Source of the DNA: an uncultured Alphaproteobacteria bacterium
GTDB taxonomy: Bacteria; Pseudomonadota; Alphaproteobacteria; HIMB59; GCA-002718135
Direction of reading: 5' to 3'
NCBI GenBank assembly: GCA_902541215.1
Contig: CACBPV010000005.1
Coordinates: 1 to 63,243 of the forward strand
Length of the DNA stretch: 63,243 nucleotides
In this document: positions 27,960-36,036 of the stretch, piece after piece
How positions within the stretch are numbered: position 1 is the stretch's first letter
Layout of the letters: every line of letters starts with the position of its first letter
Translations under genes and position numbers: made by a program
The notes under the pieces: generated by a model
What the model was told of the DNA's origin: nothing
The model's input: only the letters and a program-made list of their open reading frames with translations
The model's database searches: none

Positions 27960-28679
27960 TTAATTAATTTGGATCGCAATCTGCCTAGGTCCAAATGCAA
28001 TATATTTAAATACTTCATTACCAAATACTTCATTAAAAGCTTTAAATTCATGTTGTTCCCATCCAGGGTAACCATACATTTGATCAAATAACATTACACA
28101 TTCTTTACTTAGTCTCGATTTAATTTTTTCTAAAACATATTTTGTTGGTGAATATAAATCTAAATCAAAATGTACAAAAATTATATTTCCATTAGTATTA
28201 TCGAGAAATTTATCAATTGTTTTCTCAACTTTACCTTGTATTAAATTTATATTTGATCTTACTTTTGGTAACTTATTATTTAAATTTAAACTTTTTTTTG
28301 GATGATCAATATTACCTATCCAGTCATCTGATAAACCTTGAAATGAATCAAAACCATAAATAGTATTTTTTAAGCCATGTTTTAAAACAATATCTGAGAA
28401 AAAATTTATCGACTCACCTTTATAAACACCAAATTCTAAAATTAAATCTTCCTTTTTTAAATTTCTTAATACTTGATTGATACAATAATTTCTAATTCCT
28501 TCAACATTTGAAAAAAGAACTGAAGATGCAAAATATTTTTTAAAATAATTATAGGATGCTTGTATAGCATCCCTTCTGTAAATACCTACGGGAGAATTTA
28601 ATTCAATCAAATCTTTGTTAAAATAAAAACCAAACTTACTAATTAAAGTTTTTAATTTTTGTTTAAATAATTTTTGCAT
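27960..28679 (-). CDS. TylF/MycF-like SAM-dependent methyltransferase
   Basis: The 239-aa protein resembles the macrocin-O-methyltransferase (TylF) family, which methylates sugar hydroxyls in antibiotics and surface polysaccharides. SAM-site sequence LILEFGVYKGESINFFSD is followed by TIYGFDSFQGLSDDW, a TylF hallmark. Metal-ligand acidic residues appear in IIFVHFDLDLYSPTKYVLE and VMLFDQMYGYPGWEQHE. The gene starts 2 bp after the MBL-fold gene, so they form a two-gene operon. A role in modifying a surface glycan or lipid is inferred from family members only. Confidence 0.8.
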   Translation of the reverse strand: MQKLFKQKLKTLISKFGFYFNKDLIELNSPVGIYRRDAIQASYNYFKKYFASSVLFSNVEGIRNYCINQVLRNLKKEDLILEFGVYKGESINFFSDIVLKHGLKNTIYGFDSFQGLSDDWIGNIDHPKKSLNLNNKLPKVRSNINLIQGKVEKTIDKFLDNTNGNIIFVHFDLDLYSPTKYVLEKIKSRLSKECVMLFDQMYGYPGWEQHEFKAFNEVFGNEVFKYIAFGPRQIAIQIN

Positions 28680-28681
28680 AA

Positions 28682-30046
28682 TTAAAAATATTTACGAAAT
28701 TTGTTATATGATTTTCTTCCAAAATTATACAAAACTGAATCATAGTGAACATATTTTCTAAATAATTGACTTGTAATTCTCTCAAAATATTCCTTTAACC
28801 ACTCACCCTCAGATCTTAATCTATATTCCTTCATATATTTTGAGTAATCATTTTTAGAAAAAACTCTCCCATTATCAGCATATTTTGGAACAATCGGATT
28901 AAAACCAATATCATAAAGTGAATTTATGTTTTTGCCATGAAAAGTAGTTTTCATAAAATTACCTATTAATAAATCATCAAATATTTCATACTTTATTGCT
29001 TTAATTAGACTATTGCGTGGCACTTCAAATGTAATTCCGTTATTAATATTTTTATTAAGAGAAAAATTATTTTCTCTTTTCCCTACTTTAAAGCATATAA
29101 AACCAATCTTTTCTTTAAGAAGCTCTAATCTAGAAAAATATTTATTAATTATTTCTTTATCTTTGAAAGTTAATTCATCAGACCAATAATCACCAAAATC
29201 AGCAGCTTTATAAATTTCTTCTTTATTTTTTTTTACATCAAGAGAATAAAATTTATCGTTTTCACAATTAATAGAAGAAAATGGATTAATAAATTTTAAT
29301 TTATCATGATCAAATTCATGATCATAAACTTCCAAAGGAGTTGTGTACTTTTGGGCCCAAATTGAGTCTTCCCTTGTATATTTATGAAATGAACTAAAAG
29401 GAATAACGTGATTTGCTCCTAAGATATTAGCCTTTTCAGTAAGACTTTTACCTACTGGATTTTTAAAAGAGGCGGCAGGAGGTATTCTTGATCCATTTTC
29501 ATCAAAAATATTTATCATATCAGCATCACCATAACCTGAGAGTGAGAGTAAAAATGTTTTTTTAAAATCTTTTGAAATATTTCTTATAAATGATCTACAA
29601 TTTCTTATAGTAGCATCATTACAATCAATAAAAAGTCTTCCATTTATATTGATTAAAAGAATTGCGTCTTGATTATAATCAGCAATTGACATCACAGAAA
29701 TATTTTCACTCAATTTTCTCCATTTTCTATCTTTTAGTATTTCTACTTTATAATTTATTTTTTTTAACCATTTATATATTCTTGCACCTACATGATCAGG
29801 AAGTAGGATGTGCATATTAGAAAATTTTTTTATCGAGTGTGGATTTAAATGATCTGGATGTCCATGGGAAAACCAGAGATATTTACTTTTAAAAATATCT
29901 TCTTCAAGTTTCTTCGGTATTTTATGACTTAAAGACCAGCTGCCAAAGTATGCTTCATCATCATTTAACCAAGGGTCAGTTGCAATGATAGGTATTTTAT
30001 CATACGCAATAATTGTTGCATTTCCAATTGTATTTAATCCTATCAT
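28682..30046 (-). CDS. MBL-fold metallohydrolase, CMP-Neu5Ac-hydroxylase/UlaG-like
   Basis: This is a 454-aa metallo-beta-lactamase-fold protein. The metal motif is SHGHPDH at residues ~60-66, following TDPWLNDDEAYFGSW. Later, IADYNQDAILLI, LFIDCNDATIRNC and VIPFSSFHKYTRED supply the downstream metal/active-site positions. This arrangement (opening with a DPWL-type segment, then a C-terminal domain of ~200 aa) resembles the MBL part of CMP-N-acetylneuraminate hydroxylase-like proteins more than classic beta-lactamases. No Rieske motif is present. It forms an operon with the TylF-like methyltransferase. Substrate unknown. Confidence 0.72.
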   Translation of the reverse strand: MIGLNTIGNATIIAYDKIPIIATDPWLNDDEAYFGSWSLSHKIPKKLEEDIFKSKYLWFSHGHPDHLNPHSIKKFSNMHILLPDHVGARIYKWLKKINYKVEILKDRKWRKLSENISVMSIADYNQDAILLININGRLFIDCNDATIRNCRSFIRNISKDFKKTFLLSLSGYGDADMINIFDENGSRIPPAASFKNPVGKSLTEKANILGANHVIPFSSFHKYTREDSIWAQKYTTPLEVYDHEFDHDKLKFINPFSSINCENDKFYSLDVKKNKEEIYKAADFGDYWSDELTFKDKEIINKYFSRLELLKEKIGFICFKVGKRENNFSLNKNINNGITFEVPRNSLIKAIKYEIFDDLLIGNFMKTTFHGKNINSLYDIGFNPIVPKYADNGRVFSKNDYSKYMKEYRLRSEGEWLKEYFERITSQLFRKYVHYDSVLYNFGRKSYNKFRKYF

Positions 30047-30215
30047 TACAGTAATCTTTTTATTTAAAAATAATTAAAATTTTAAAAAATTAGTTTTAAT
30101 ATATTGTATATTACAACATTTTTACAAATAATATCCAAATAATTTATACAACTCAATAGTAATTAATTATTATTATAATTATTTTTTGCATATATAATAT
30201 AATATTAAGTTATTA

Positions 30216-30560
30216 ATGAATAATACCAATTTAATTAAAGAGTTTTTTTATGGAAGAATAAAACTTTGGAAATCTTATTGGTTAGTTGGAGAATTATTGA
30301 ATGGTATTATTTTACTAATTATATTTAATCTTGAAATTTATATTTTGAATAATGGTAGCTCTGTTTCTCAAATACCATTTTTAGATTTTACTAATCTTAA
30401 TTTTATATCTAAAATTTTTATATTTTTTTGGACAATATTTATATCTATTGGAATTTGGAGAGCTGCAGAAAATTACAAAGGAAGTATTATTTGGATAATT
30501 TTAACTTTTATAATTATCGCTTATAGATGCTATTCTTTACGATTAATTTTTTTTAATTAA
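30216..30560 (+). CDS. Small membrane protein of unknown function
   Basis: This is a 114-aa protein with three predicted membrane helices (about 24-44, 64-84 and 88-108). A conserved-looking [12 protein letters not shown] motif lies between helices two and three; similar W-R-(S/A)-A-x-x-Y-K-G stretches are common in small alphaproteobacterial membrane proteins. I cannot assign a function. Its last 18 bp overlap the end of gatB on the opposite strand. The 169-bp region upstream (30047-30215) is very AT-rich, serves both this gene and the divergent MBL operon, and shows no recognisable RNA. Confidence 0.65.
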   Translation: MNNTNLIKEFFYGRIKLWKSYWLVGELLNGIILLIIFNLEIYILNNGSSVSQIPFLDFTNLNFISKIFIFFWTIFISIGIWRAAENYKGSIIWIILTFIIIAYRCYSLRLIFFN

Positions 30561-32018
30561 TTTTAGTTTTAAAATATCATTTAACATTTTTGGATTAGCT
30601 TTCCCTTTAGTTAATTTCATAGCTTGGCCAACAAAGAAGCCTAATAACTTATCTTTACCCGCAAAATATTGTTCAACCATTTTTGGATTTTCTGCAATGA
30701 CTTCATCGATAACTTTTTCTATTTCATCTTGATCTGTAACTTGTTGTAAGCCTTTTTCATCTACGATTTGTCTAGCTGTTTTTCCTGAAGAAAACATGTC
30801 TTCCAATACATCTTTTGCAATTTTGCCAGAAATTTCATTTGTAGAAATTAACTTTATAAGTTGTGCTAAATTTTTAGGTGATACTGGAGAGTTATTTAAA
30901 TCTAGATTATTTTTGTTTAGTAATGAAAACAATTCAGAAGTAATCCAATTTACAACTATTTTTGCATGATTTTTCAATTCTAAATCTGAATCAATTGTTT
31001 CATTAAAATAATCTGATGTTTGTTTCTCTGCCGTTAATACTGAGGCATCATAATTAGACAATCTATAAGTCTCAATAAATTTATTCTTAAGTTCATCTGG
31101 AAGATCTGGTATTGTTAGTTTAATTTTTCCAATTTCTTCTTCAGAAATTTCTAGTGGTAATAAATCTGGATCAGGAAAGTATCTATAATCATGAGCTTCT
31201 TCTTTATTTCTCATTGGTCTAGTTTTACCAGTAGAGGTATTAAAGAGCATTGTATTTTGCTCAATAGAACCGCCAGACTCCAATATTTCTATTTGTCGTT
31301 TAGCTTCATAATTAATAGCTTGTTTAATAAACTTTATAGAATTTAAGTTTTTAATTTCACAACGAGTTCCATATTCATCACCAGGTTTTCTTACTGAAAT
31401 ATTTACATCAGCTCTTAATGAGCCCTCTTGCATATTTCCATCACATGTATCTAAATACATTAAAATTGATCTGATTTTGGATATATACATTCCAGCTTCT
31501 TCAGGTGTTCTAATGTCAGGTTCACTAACAATTTCCATTAAAGCAACACCAGATCTATTAAGATCCACATACGTTTTTGAAGGATTTTGATCATGTAAAC
31601 TTTTACCGGCATCTTGTTCTAAATGTAATCTTACAATTCTAATATCTTTTGATGTACCGTCTTTAAAATCAATTGTAACTTTTCCTTCTCCAACAATTGG
31701 ATATTTATACTGACTAATTTGATATCCTTGCGGGAGATCTGCATAAAAGTAATTTTTTCTATCAAAGACAGAATAATTATTAATTTTAGCTTTTAAACCA
31801 ACTCCAGTTTTTACTGCCTGTTCTACACAGTACTTATTAATAACTGGCAACATTCCTGGCATAGCAGCATCAACTAAAGATACTTGACTATTTGGAGAAG
31901 AGCCAAATTTTGTTGATGAAGATGAAAATAATTTGGAATTTGATTTTACTTGAGCATGAATTTCAAGACCGATTACCATTTCCCAATCGTGCTTTTCACC
32001 TTTTATTAAATTATTCAT
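30543..32018 (-). CDS. gatB: Asp-tRNA(Asn)/Glu-tRNA(Gln) amidotransferase subunit B
   Basis: GatB binds the misacylated tRNA and activates its side chain in the GatCAB amidotransferase. The 491-aa protein opens [21 protein letters not shown], contains [50 protein letters not shown] and [17 protein letters not shown], and ends with the YqeY-like tRNA-binding tail [17 protein letters not shown]. It overlaps gatA by 8 nt (ATGAATAA). Presence of GatCAB implies that Gln-tRNA or Asn-tRNA is made by transamidation. Confidence 0.97.
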   Translation of the reverse strand: MNNLIKGEKHDWEMVIGLEIHAQVKSNSKLFSSSSTKFGSSPNSQVSLVDAAMPGMLPVINKYCVEQAVKTGVGLKAKINNYSVFDRKNYFYADLPQGYQISQYKYPIVGEGKVTIDFKDGTSKDIRIVRLHLEQDAGKSLHDQNPSKTYVDLNRSGVALMEIVSEPDIRTPEEAGMYISKIRSILMYLDTCDGNMQEGSLRADVNISVRKPGDEYGTRCEIKNLNSIKFIKQAINYEAKRQIEILESGGSIEQNTMLFNTSTGKTRPMRNKEEAHDYRYFPDPDLLPLEISEEEIGKIKLTIPDLPDELKNKFIETYRLSNYDASVLTAEKQTSDYFNETIDSDLELKNHAKIVVNWITSELFSLLNKNNLDLNNSPVSPKNLAQLIKLISTNEISGKIAKDVLEDMFSSGKTARQIVDEKGLQQVTDQDEIEKVIDEVIAENPKMVEQYFAGKDKLLGFFVGQAMKLTKGKANPKMLNDILKLKLIKKN

Positions 32019-33435
32019 ATGATCTTTCTAGAGATGTAGCGACATTAAATACCTGCTGTTCATCAAAATGTTTTCCTAATATTTGAATACCTAGTGGTAA
32101 ATTATTTTTATCCTCTCCGAAAGGAATGGAAATACCAGGTAAGCCTGCTAAAGAAGCTGGGACAGTAAAAACATCATTTAAATACATTTTGATAGGGTCA
32201 TTTTGTTTTTCATTTAAAGGAAATGCAGCACTTGGTGCAGTAGGAGTAACTATAAAATCACACTCTTTAAAAGCTTTATTAAAATCATCGGATATTAATT
32301 TTCTTACTTTTTGTGCCTTTAAATAATATGCATCATAATAGCCTGCAGATAATACGTATGTTCCTATTAAAATTCTTCTTTTTACTTCTCTTCCAAAACC
32401 TTGAGCTCTAGTATTCTCATACATTTCATCAAGAGAATCAATTTCGTCAGATCTAAAACCATATTTTACTCCATCATAACGAGCTAAATTTGAGGAAGCT
32501 TCAGCAGGAGCAATTATATAATATGTAGGAAGTGCATATTTAGTATGAGGAAGTGAAATATTTTTAATTTTAACACCTTTTTTTTCTAAAATCTTGATAG
32601 CATCTTCCCATATCTGACTTATTTCCATTGGTATACCATCAATAGAATACTCTTTGGGTATACCAACAGTTTTCCCGTTTAGATCATCATCTAAATTTTC
32701 AAAATAATTTGGAATATCTACTTTAGCACTTGTACTATCTCTTTGATCAAATCCAGCGATTGATTGTAATAATATTGATGCATCTTCAACATTATGAGAA
32801 AAAATTCCTGCTTGATCCAAACTAGATGCAAAAGCAGCTATACCCCATCGTGAACATAAACCATATGTAGGTTTAATACCTACAACACCACAAAAACTTG
32901 CTGGTTGTCTTATTGATCCGCCTGTATCTGTTCCAGTTGCACCTAGACATAAATCTGCAGCAACAGCGGCTGCCGAACCACCAGAAGATCCACCAGGAGC
33001 TAAAGGCTCATCTTCTTTTGATAAGGGATTGATTGTATTTCCAAAAAAACTTGTATTAGTAGCTGAGCCCATAGCAAACTCATCAAGATTTGTTTTACCA
33101 ACAAAAATAGACCCTTCATCTAATAATTTTTGAGTAACAAATGATTCATAAGTTGGATTAAAATTTTTTAAAATCTTTGAAGCTGCGGTTGTAGGCATAC
33201 TTTTAGTACAAAATAGATCCTTGATTGCAATTGGAATACCTTTTAATTTTTTTGGTGAATCATCTTTCTCTAATTTATCTATCTGCTTTAAAACATTCTC
33301 TTCACTAAAATGAATAAAAACATTTAAGTTTTCTTTTTCCTTAATTCTTTTTAAATAATCCTGATTTAATTCTCTTATTGATATTTTTTTTGTGTCGAGA
33401 TCTTTTAATGTTTGTTTCAAAGATAGTTTAGACAT
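32011..33435 (-). CDS. gatA: Asp-tRNA(Asn)/Glu-tRNA(Gln) amidotransferase subunit A
   Basis: GatA is the amidase that releases ammonia from glutamine. The 474-aa protein carries the amidase-signature Lys-cis-Ser-Ser triad: the Lys in [10 protein letters not shown], the serines in [15 protein letters not shown] and [15 protein letters not shown]. The channel and C-terminal motifs [20 protein letters not shown] follow. It starts on the last base of gatC (TAATG-type overlap) and ends in an 8-nt overlap with gatB. Confidence 0.97.
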   Translation of the reverse strand: MSKLSLKQTLKDLDTKKISIRELNQDYLKRIKEKENLNVFIHFSEENVLKQIDKLEKDDSPKKLKGIPIAIKDLFCTKSMPTTAASKILKNFNPTYESFVTQKLLDEGSIFVGKTNLDEFAMGSATNTSFFGNTINPLSKEDEPLAPGGSSGGSAAAVAADLCLGATGTDTGGSIRQPASFCGVVGIKPTYGLCSRWGIAAFASSLDQAGIFSHNVEDASILLQSIAGFDQRDSTSAKVDIPNYFENLDDDLNGKTVGIPKEYSIDGIPMEISQIWEDAIKILEKKGVKIKNISLPHTKYALPTYYIIAPAEASSNLARYDGVKYGFRSDEIDSLDEMYENTRAQGFGREVKRRILIGTYVLSAGYYDAYYLKAQKVRKLISDDFNKAFKECDFIVTPTAPSAAFPLNEKQNDPIKMYLNDVFTVPASLAGLPGISIPFGEDKNNLPLGIQILGKHFDEQQVFNVATSLERSYE

Positions 33436-33722
33436 TATTCTACCACCTTTGGTACTGCAAAAAACCCTTCAAGTTTATCAGGGGCATTTTCAAGAATTTC
33501 CTCACTCGAATTAGCATCTTTGGATACATCTTCTCTTTTTGGTAAAATAGATGATGAAATATTACTTAACGGTTCTACATTTGCAGTATTTACTTCATTT
33601 AATTGTTCAACCCAGTCTAAAATGGAATTAAGATCGTTAATATAATCTTCAGATTCTTTATCATCTAACTTTATTCTAGATAGACGGGCAATTTTATTTA
33701 TTGTATTTTTGTCAATCTTCAA
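33435..33722 (-). CDS. gatC: Asp-tRNA(Asn)/Glu-tRNA(Gln) amidotransferase subunit C
   Basis: GatC is a small belt protein that stabilises GatA-GatB. The 95-aa product has the usual INKIARLSRIKLDDKE start, the LNSILDWVEQLNEVNT segment, NVEPL and a C-terminal GFFAVPKVVE. It is the first gene of gatCAB, and the divergent ruvX starts 17 bp away, leaving only 33723-33739 between the two start codons. Confidence 0.95.
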   Translation of the reverse strand: MKIDKNTINKIARLSRIKLDDKESEDYINDLNSILDWVEQLNEVNTANVEPLSNISSSILPKREDVSKDANSSEEILENAPDKLEGFFAVPKVVE

Positions 33723-33739
33723 TTTATGAGCTCCATTAT

Positions 33740-34198
33740 ATGAATGATCTAAATAATTTAATCGATCGCCTTAATACATCACAAATACTTGTAGGTCTAG
33801 ACCTAGGAACTAAAACGATTGGAGTTGCTGTAAGCGATAGATCAAAAATAATAGCTACACCACTCTCAATTATTCAAAGAAAAGGAACTAATAAAGATTT
33901 GATCACCTTAAAAGATATTTTGAAAGAGTATGAAATTGGTGGATTTATTCTTGGTCTGCCGATTAGCCTGGATAATAGTGAAAACAAACAAAGCCAATTA
34001 GTACGAGATTTTAATATCAATCTTCAAACCTTTTTTAAAAAACCAACAGCTCTTTGGGATGAAAGATTTTCATCAGATGTAATCTTTAAAGAAATGAGAA
34101 AAGCAGATTTAAGTAAAACAAAGATAAAAAGTAAACTTGATCAACAATCGGCTGCATATATCTTACAAGGATATTTAGATAGATATAGAAATAATTAA
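33740..34198 (+). CDS. ruvX: Holliday junction resolvase-like nuclease YqgF/RuvX
   Basis: RuvX is a RNase H-fold nuclease with a role in pre-16S rRNA processing. The 152-aa protein has the opening motif LVGLDLGTKTIGVAVSD with its catalytic Asp, GFILGLPISLDNSE, LWDERFSSDVIF and the terminal Asp in KLDQQSAAYILQGYLD. I use ATG 33740 because the extra upstream codons in the open frame overlap gatC and precede the conserved domain without similarity. It is followed 29-38 bp downstream by pyrB. Confidence 0.94.
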   Translation: MNDLNNLIDRLNTSQILVGLDLGTKTIGVAVSDRSKIIATPLSIIQRKGTNKDLITLKDILKEYEIGGFILGLPISLDNSENKQSQLVRDFNINLQTFFKKPTALWDERFSSDVIFKEMRKADLSKTKIKSKLDQQSAAYILQGYLDRYRNN

Positions 34199-34207
34199 TA
34201 AATTAGT

Positions 34208-34236
34208 TTACACATACTTACACATTATTGACACAT
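34208..34236. repeat. Tandem direct repeats (TTACACAT-like) upstream of pyrB
   Basis: Two 10-bp units TTACACATNN (34208-34217, 34218-34227) are followed by TTGACACAT (34228-34236), directly against the pyrB ATG. The ACACAT cores start at 34210, 34220 and 34231, one helical turn apart. This is typical of cooperative protein-binding sites, though function is unknown. TTGACA at 34228 also matches a -35 box, but no good -10 follows. Confidence 0.6.
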
Positions 34237-35382
34237 ATGAAATTAAAATATCTTAAATCGGGACACATTAAACTATATAAAAGAGAAAATTCAAAATATT
34301 GGCAAATGAAAGTCAAATTGCCTAAATTAAAAGCGATCAGGTCCTCAACAGGTTCAAAAATTCTTAAAGATGCAGAAAATATAGCTTTAAAATATTATTC
34401 ATCAATTTCTTCAAAAACAAATATAAAATTAAAACGAACAAAAAATATTTTTAAAAAAATTCATTTAGTAGAAACAGCAGATTTAACTAAAAAAGAAATT
34501 GAGCATATCTTAGATGAATCCAAAAAATACATATCTTTTAATAAAAAGAAAATTAAAAAAATTAATGTTCTAGATGGAAGAACAATATTTAATCTTTTTT
34601 TTGAAGATTCAACAAGAACAAGAACAAGTTTTGAAGTTGCTGCTAAAAGGCTAGGAGCAGATCTTATTAATGTAGTTGTAAAAGATAGTTCAATTAACAA
34701 AGGTGAGACCTTACTCGATACAATGACCACTATTAATTCAATGAATCCTGATGTTTTAATCGTAAGACATCCGGATGAAGGAATTAGTAAAAAAATTTCA
34801 GAAACAGTAGATGCGTCTGTAATTAACGCTGGTGATGGTAGTCATGAGCATCCCACACAAGCATTATTAGATGCACTTACTATAAAAAATAAATTTGAAA
34901 ATTTTGCAAAATTAAAAATTGCTATATGTGGTGATATTTTACATAGTCGTGTTGCTCGATCAAACATAATTATACTATCAAAGTTAGGTGCAAAAATAAA
35001 TGTTATTGGGCCTAAGGAATGGTTACCAAAAAGTCTAAATAAACTACCTGTCAATGTTTATACGGAAATGAAAAAAGGATTACAAAATTGTGATATTGTT
35101 ATGATGCTACGTATTCAAAAAGAAAGAATAGTTGGGAAAATAATGCCAAATCAAAAGACTTATTTTAAAAAGTATGGTTTAGATTACAGTAAACTTAAAT
35201 ATGCAAAAAAAAATGCTTTCGTTATGCATCCAGGTCCAATGAACCGTGGTGTAGAAATAGACTCCAAACTTGCCGATGACGTCACTAGGAGCTTAATACA
35301 AGAACAGGTAGCTATGGGCGTTGCAGTACGAATGGCATGCTTAGACTTAATTATTAAAAACAGAGATGACTTTAGTAAGTAG
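34237..35382 (+). CDS. pyrB: Aspartate carbamoyltransferase with an integrase-like N-terminal extension
   Basis: PyrB makes carbamoyl-aspartate in pyrimidine synthesis. The catalytic part starts at about residue 70 (NIFKKIHLVETADLTKKEIE). It has the carbamoyl-phosphate loop FEDSTRTRTSFEVAAKRLGA, GDGSHEHPTQALLDALTI, CGDILHSRVARSN and HPGPMNRGVEI. The protein is 381 aa against ~310-320 for the family. The extra ~68 residues are basic (HIKLYKRENSKYWQMKVKLP, then STGSKILKDAENIALKYY) and resemble the N-terminal arm-binding region of tyrosine recombinases. No ATG, GTG or TTG lies between residue 32 and the ATCase core, so the extension is probably translated. Start chosen at ATG 34237; a TTG (34228) and ATG 34306 are alternatives. 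Confidence 0.9.
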   Translation: MKLKYLKSGHIKLYKRENSKYWQMKVKLPKLKAIRSSTGSKILKDAENIALKYYSSISSKTNIKLKRTKNIFKKIHLVETADLTKKEIEHILDESKKYISFNKKKIKKINVLDGRTIFNLFFEDSTRTRTSFEVAAKRLGADLINVVVKDSSINKGETLLDTMTTINSMNPDVLIVRHPDEGISKKISETVDASVINAGDGSHEHPTQALLDALTIKNKFENFAKLKIAICGDILHSRVARSNIIILSKLGAKINVIGPKEWLPKSLNKLPVNVYTEMKKGLQNCDIVMMLRIQKERIVGKIMPNQKTYFKKYGLDYSKLKYAKKNAFVMHPGPMNRGVEIDSKLADDVTRSLIQEQVAMGVAVRMACLDLIIKNRDDFSK

Positions 35383-35971
35383 TTTATTATTAATCATATT
35401 ATTTTATATAATAGGATCGTTACCCTTTGCATTGATTTTTACAAAATTATCTGGTTTGGGAGATATTAGAAAGTTTGGTTCTGGAAATGTAGGTGCAACA
35501 AATGTTTTAAGAACAGGAAATAAATTTTTAGCATTCATTGTTCTTTGTTTTGATATTCTTAAAGGCTTTCTACCATTCCTCATTTTACAAATTTATTTTA
35601 AAGATATTTCTTTATTAAATAAAATACTTCTCTGTCACTTTGCTATTTTAGGTCATATCTATTCAGTTTGGTTAAAATTCAAAGGTGGAAAAGGAGTGGC
35701 TACGTATATTGGTTTCTTATTTGGTTTTAATCCTTACATTGCAATCTTATTTTTATTAGTATGGCTTGTTACTGCTTTTGCAAGTAAATACTCTTCTCTT
35801 GGATCTTTAGTTGGAATTTTAGTAACTCCAGCTTATTATATTTTTATTAATTTTAATTTTTATATTCTAATTTTCTTTATTTATTTAACTTTAATTATTT
35901 ATCTGAAACATACAGAAAACATTAAAAGACTCATAAACAAAACTGAAAATAAAATTAAATTATCCAAGTAA
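35366..35971 (+). CDS. plsY: Acyl-phosphate:glycerol-3-phosphate acyltransferase
   Basis: PlsY transfers an acyl group from acyl phosphate to glycerol 3-phosphate, the first phospholipid step. The 201-aa multi-spanning protein shows the three PlsY motifs: GSLPFALIFTKLSGLGDIRKFGSGNVGATN at the N-terminus, GHIYSVWLKFKGGKGVATY in the centre and the C-terminal YLKHTENIKRL. Its start lies within the last 17 bp of pyrB, so the two are translationally coupled. pyrC and dprA, often neighbours in alphaproteobacteria, are missing here. Confidence 0.95.
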   Translation: MTLVSSLLLIILFYIIGSLPFALIFTKLSGLGDIRKFGSGNVGATNVLRTGNKFLAFIVLCFDILKGFLPFLILQIYFKDISLLNKILLCHFAILGHIYSVWLKFKGGKGVATYIGFLFGFNPYIAILFLLVWLVTAFASKYSSLGSLVGILVTPAYYIFINFNFYILIFFIYLTLIIYLKHTENIKRLINKTENKIKLSK

Positions 35972-36017
35972 AAATATACTTTTTTTTAAAATTTCTTGAC
36001 GAATTATCTTTAAACTG

Positions 36018-36036
36018 AAATTTGGGGCCCAAATTT
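36018..36036. repeat. 19-bp palindrome abutting the topA start codon
   Basis: AAATTTGGG-G-CCCAAATTT is a perfect 9-bp inverted repeat with one central base, ending directly before ATG 36037. It contains the longest G/C run nearby (GGGGCCC) in an otherwise AT-rich gap. It could be an operator or an mRNA hairpin covering the ribosome site. Confidence 0.6.

Noticed and set aside
33701..33739. Extended N-terminus for ruvX
   Set aside because: Overlaps gatC on the other strand and adds non-conserved residues before the RNase H-fold start.
35966..35988. AAGTA/TACTT hairpin plus T-run after plsY as terminator
   Set aside because: Five AT-rich pairs are too weak to call, although the T-run is suggestive.
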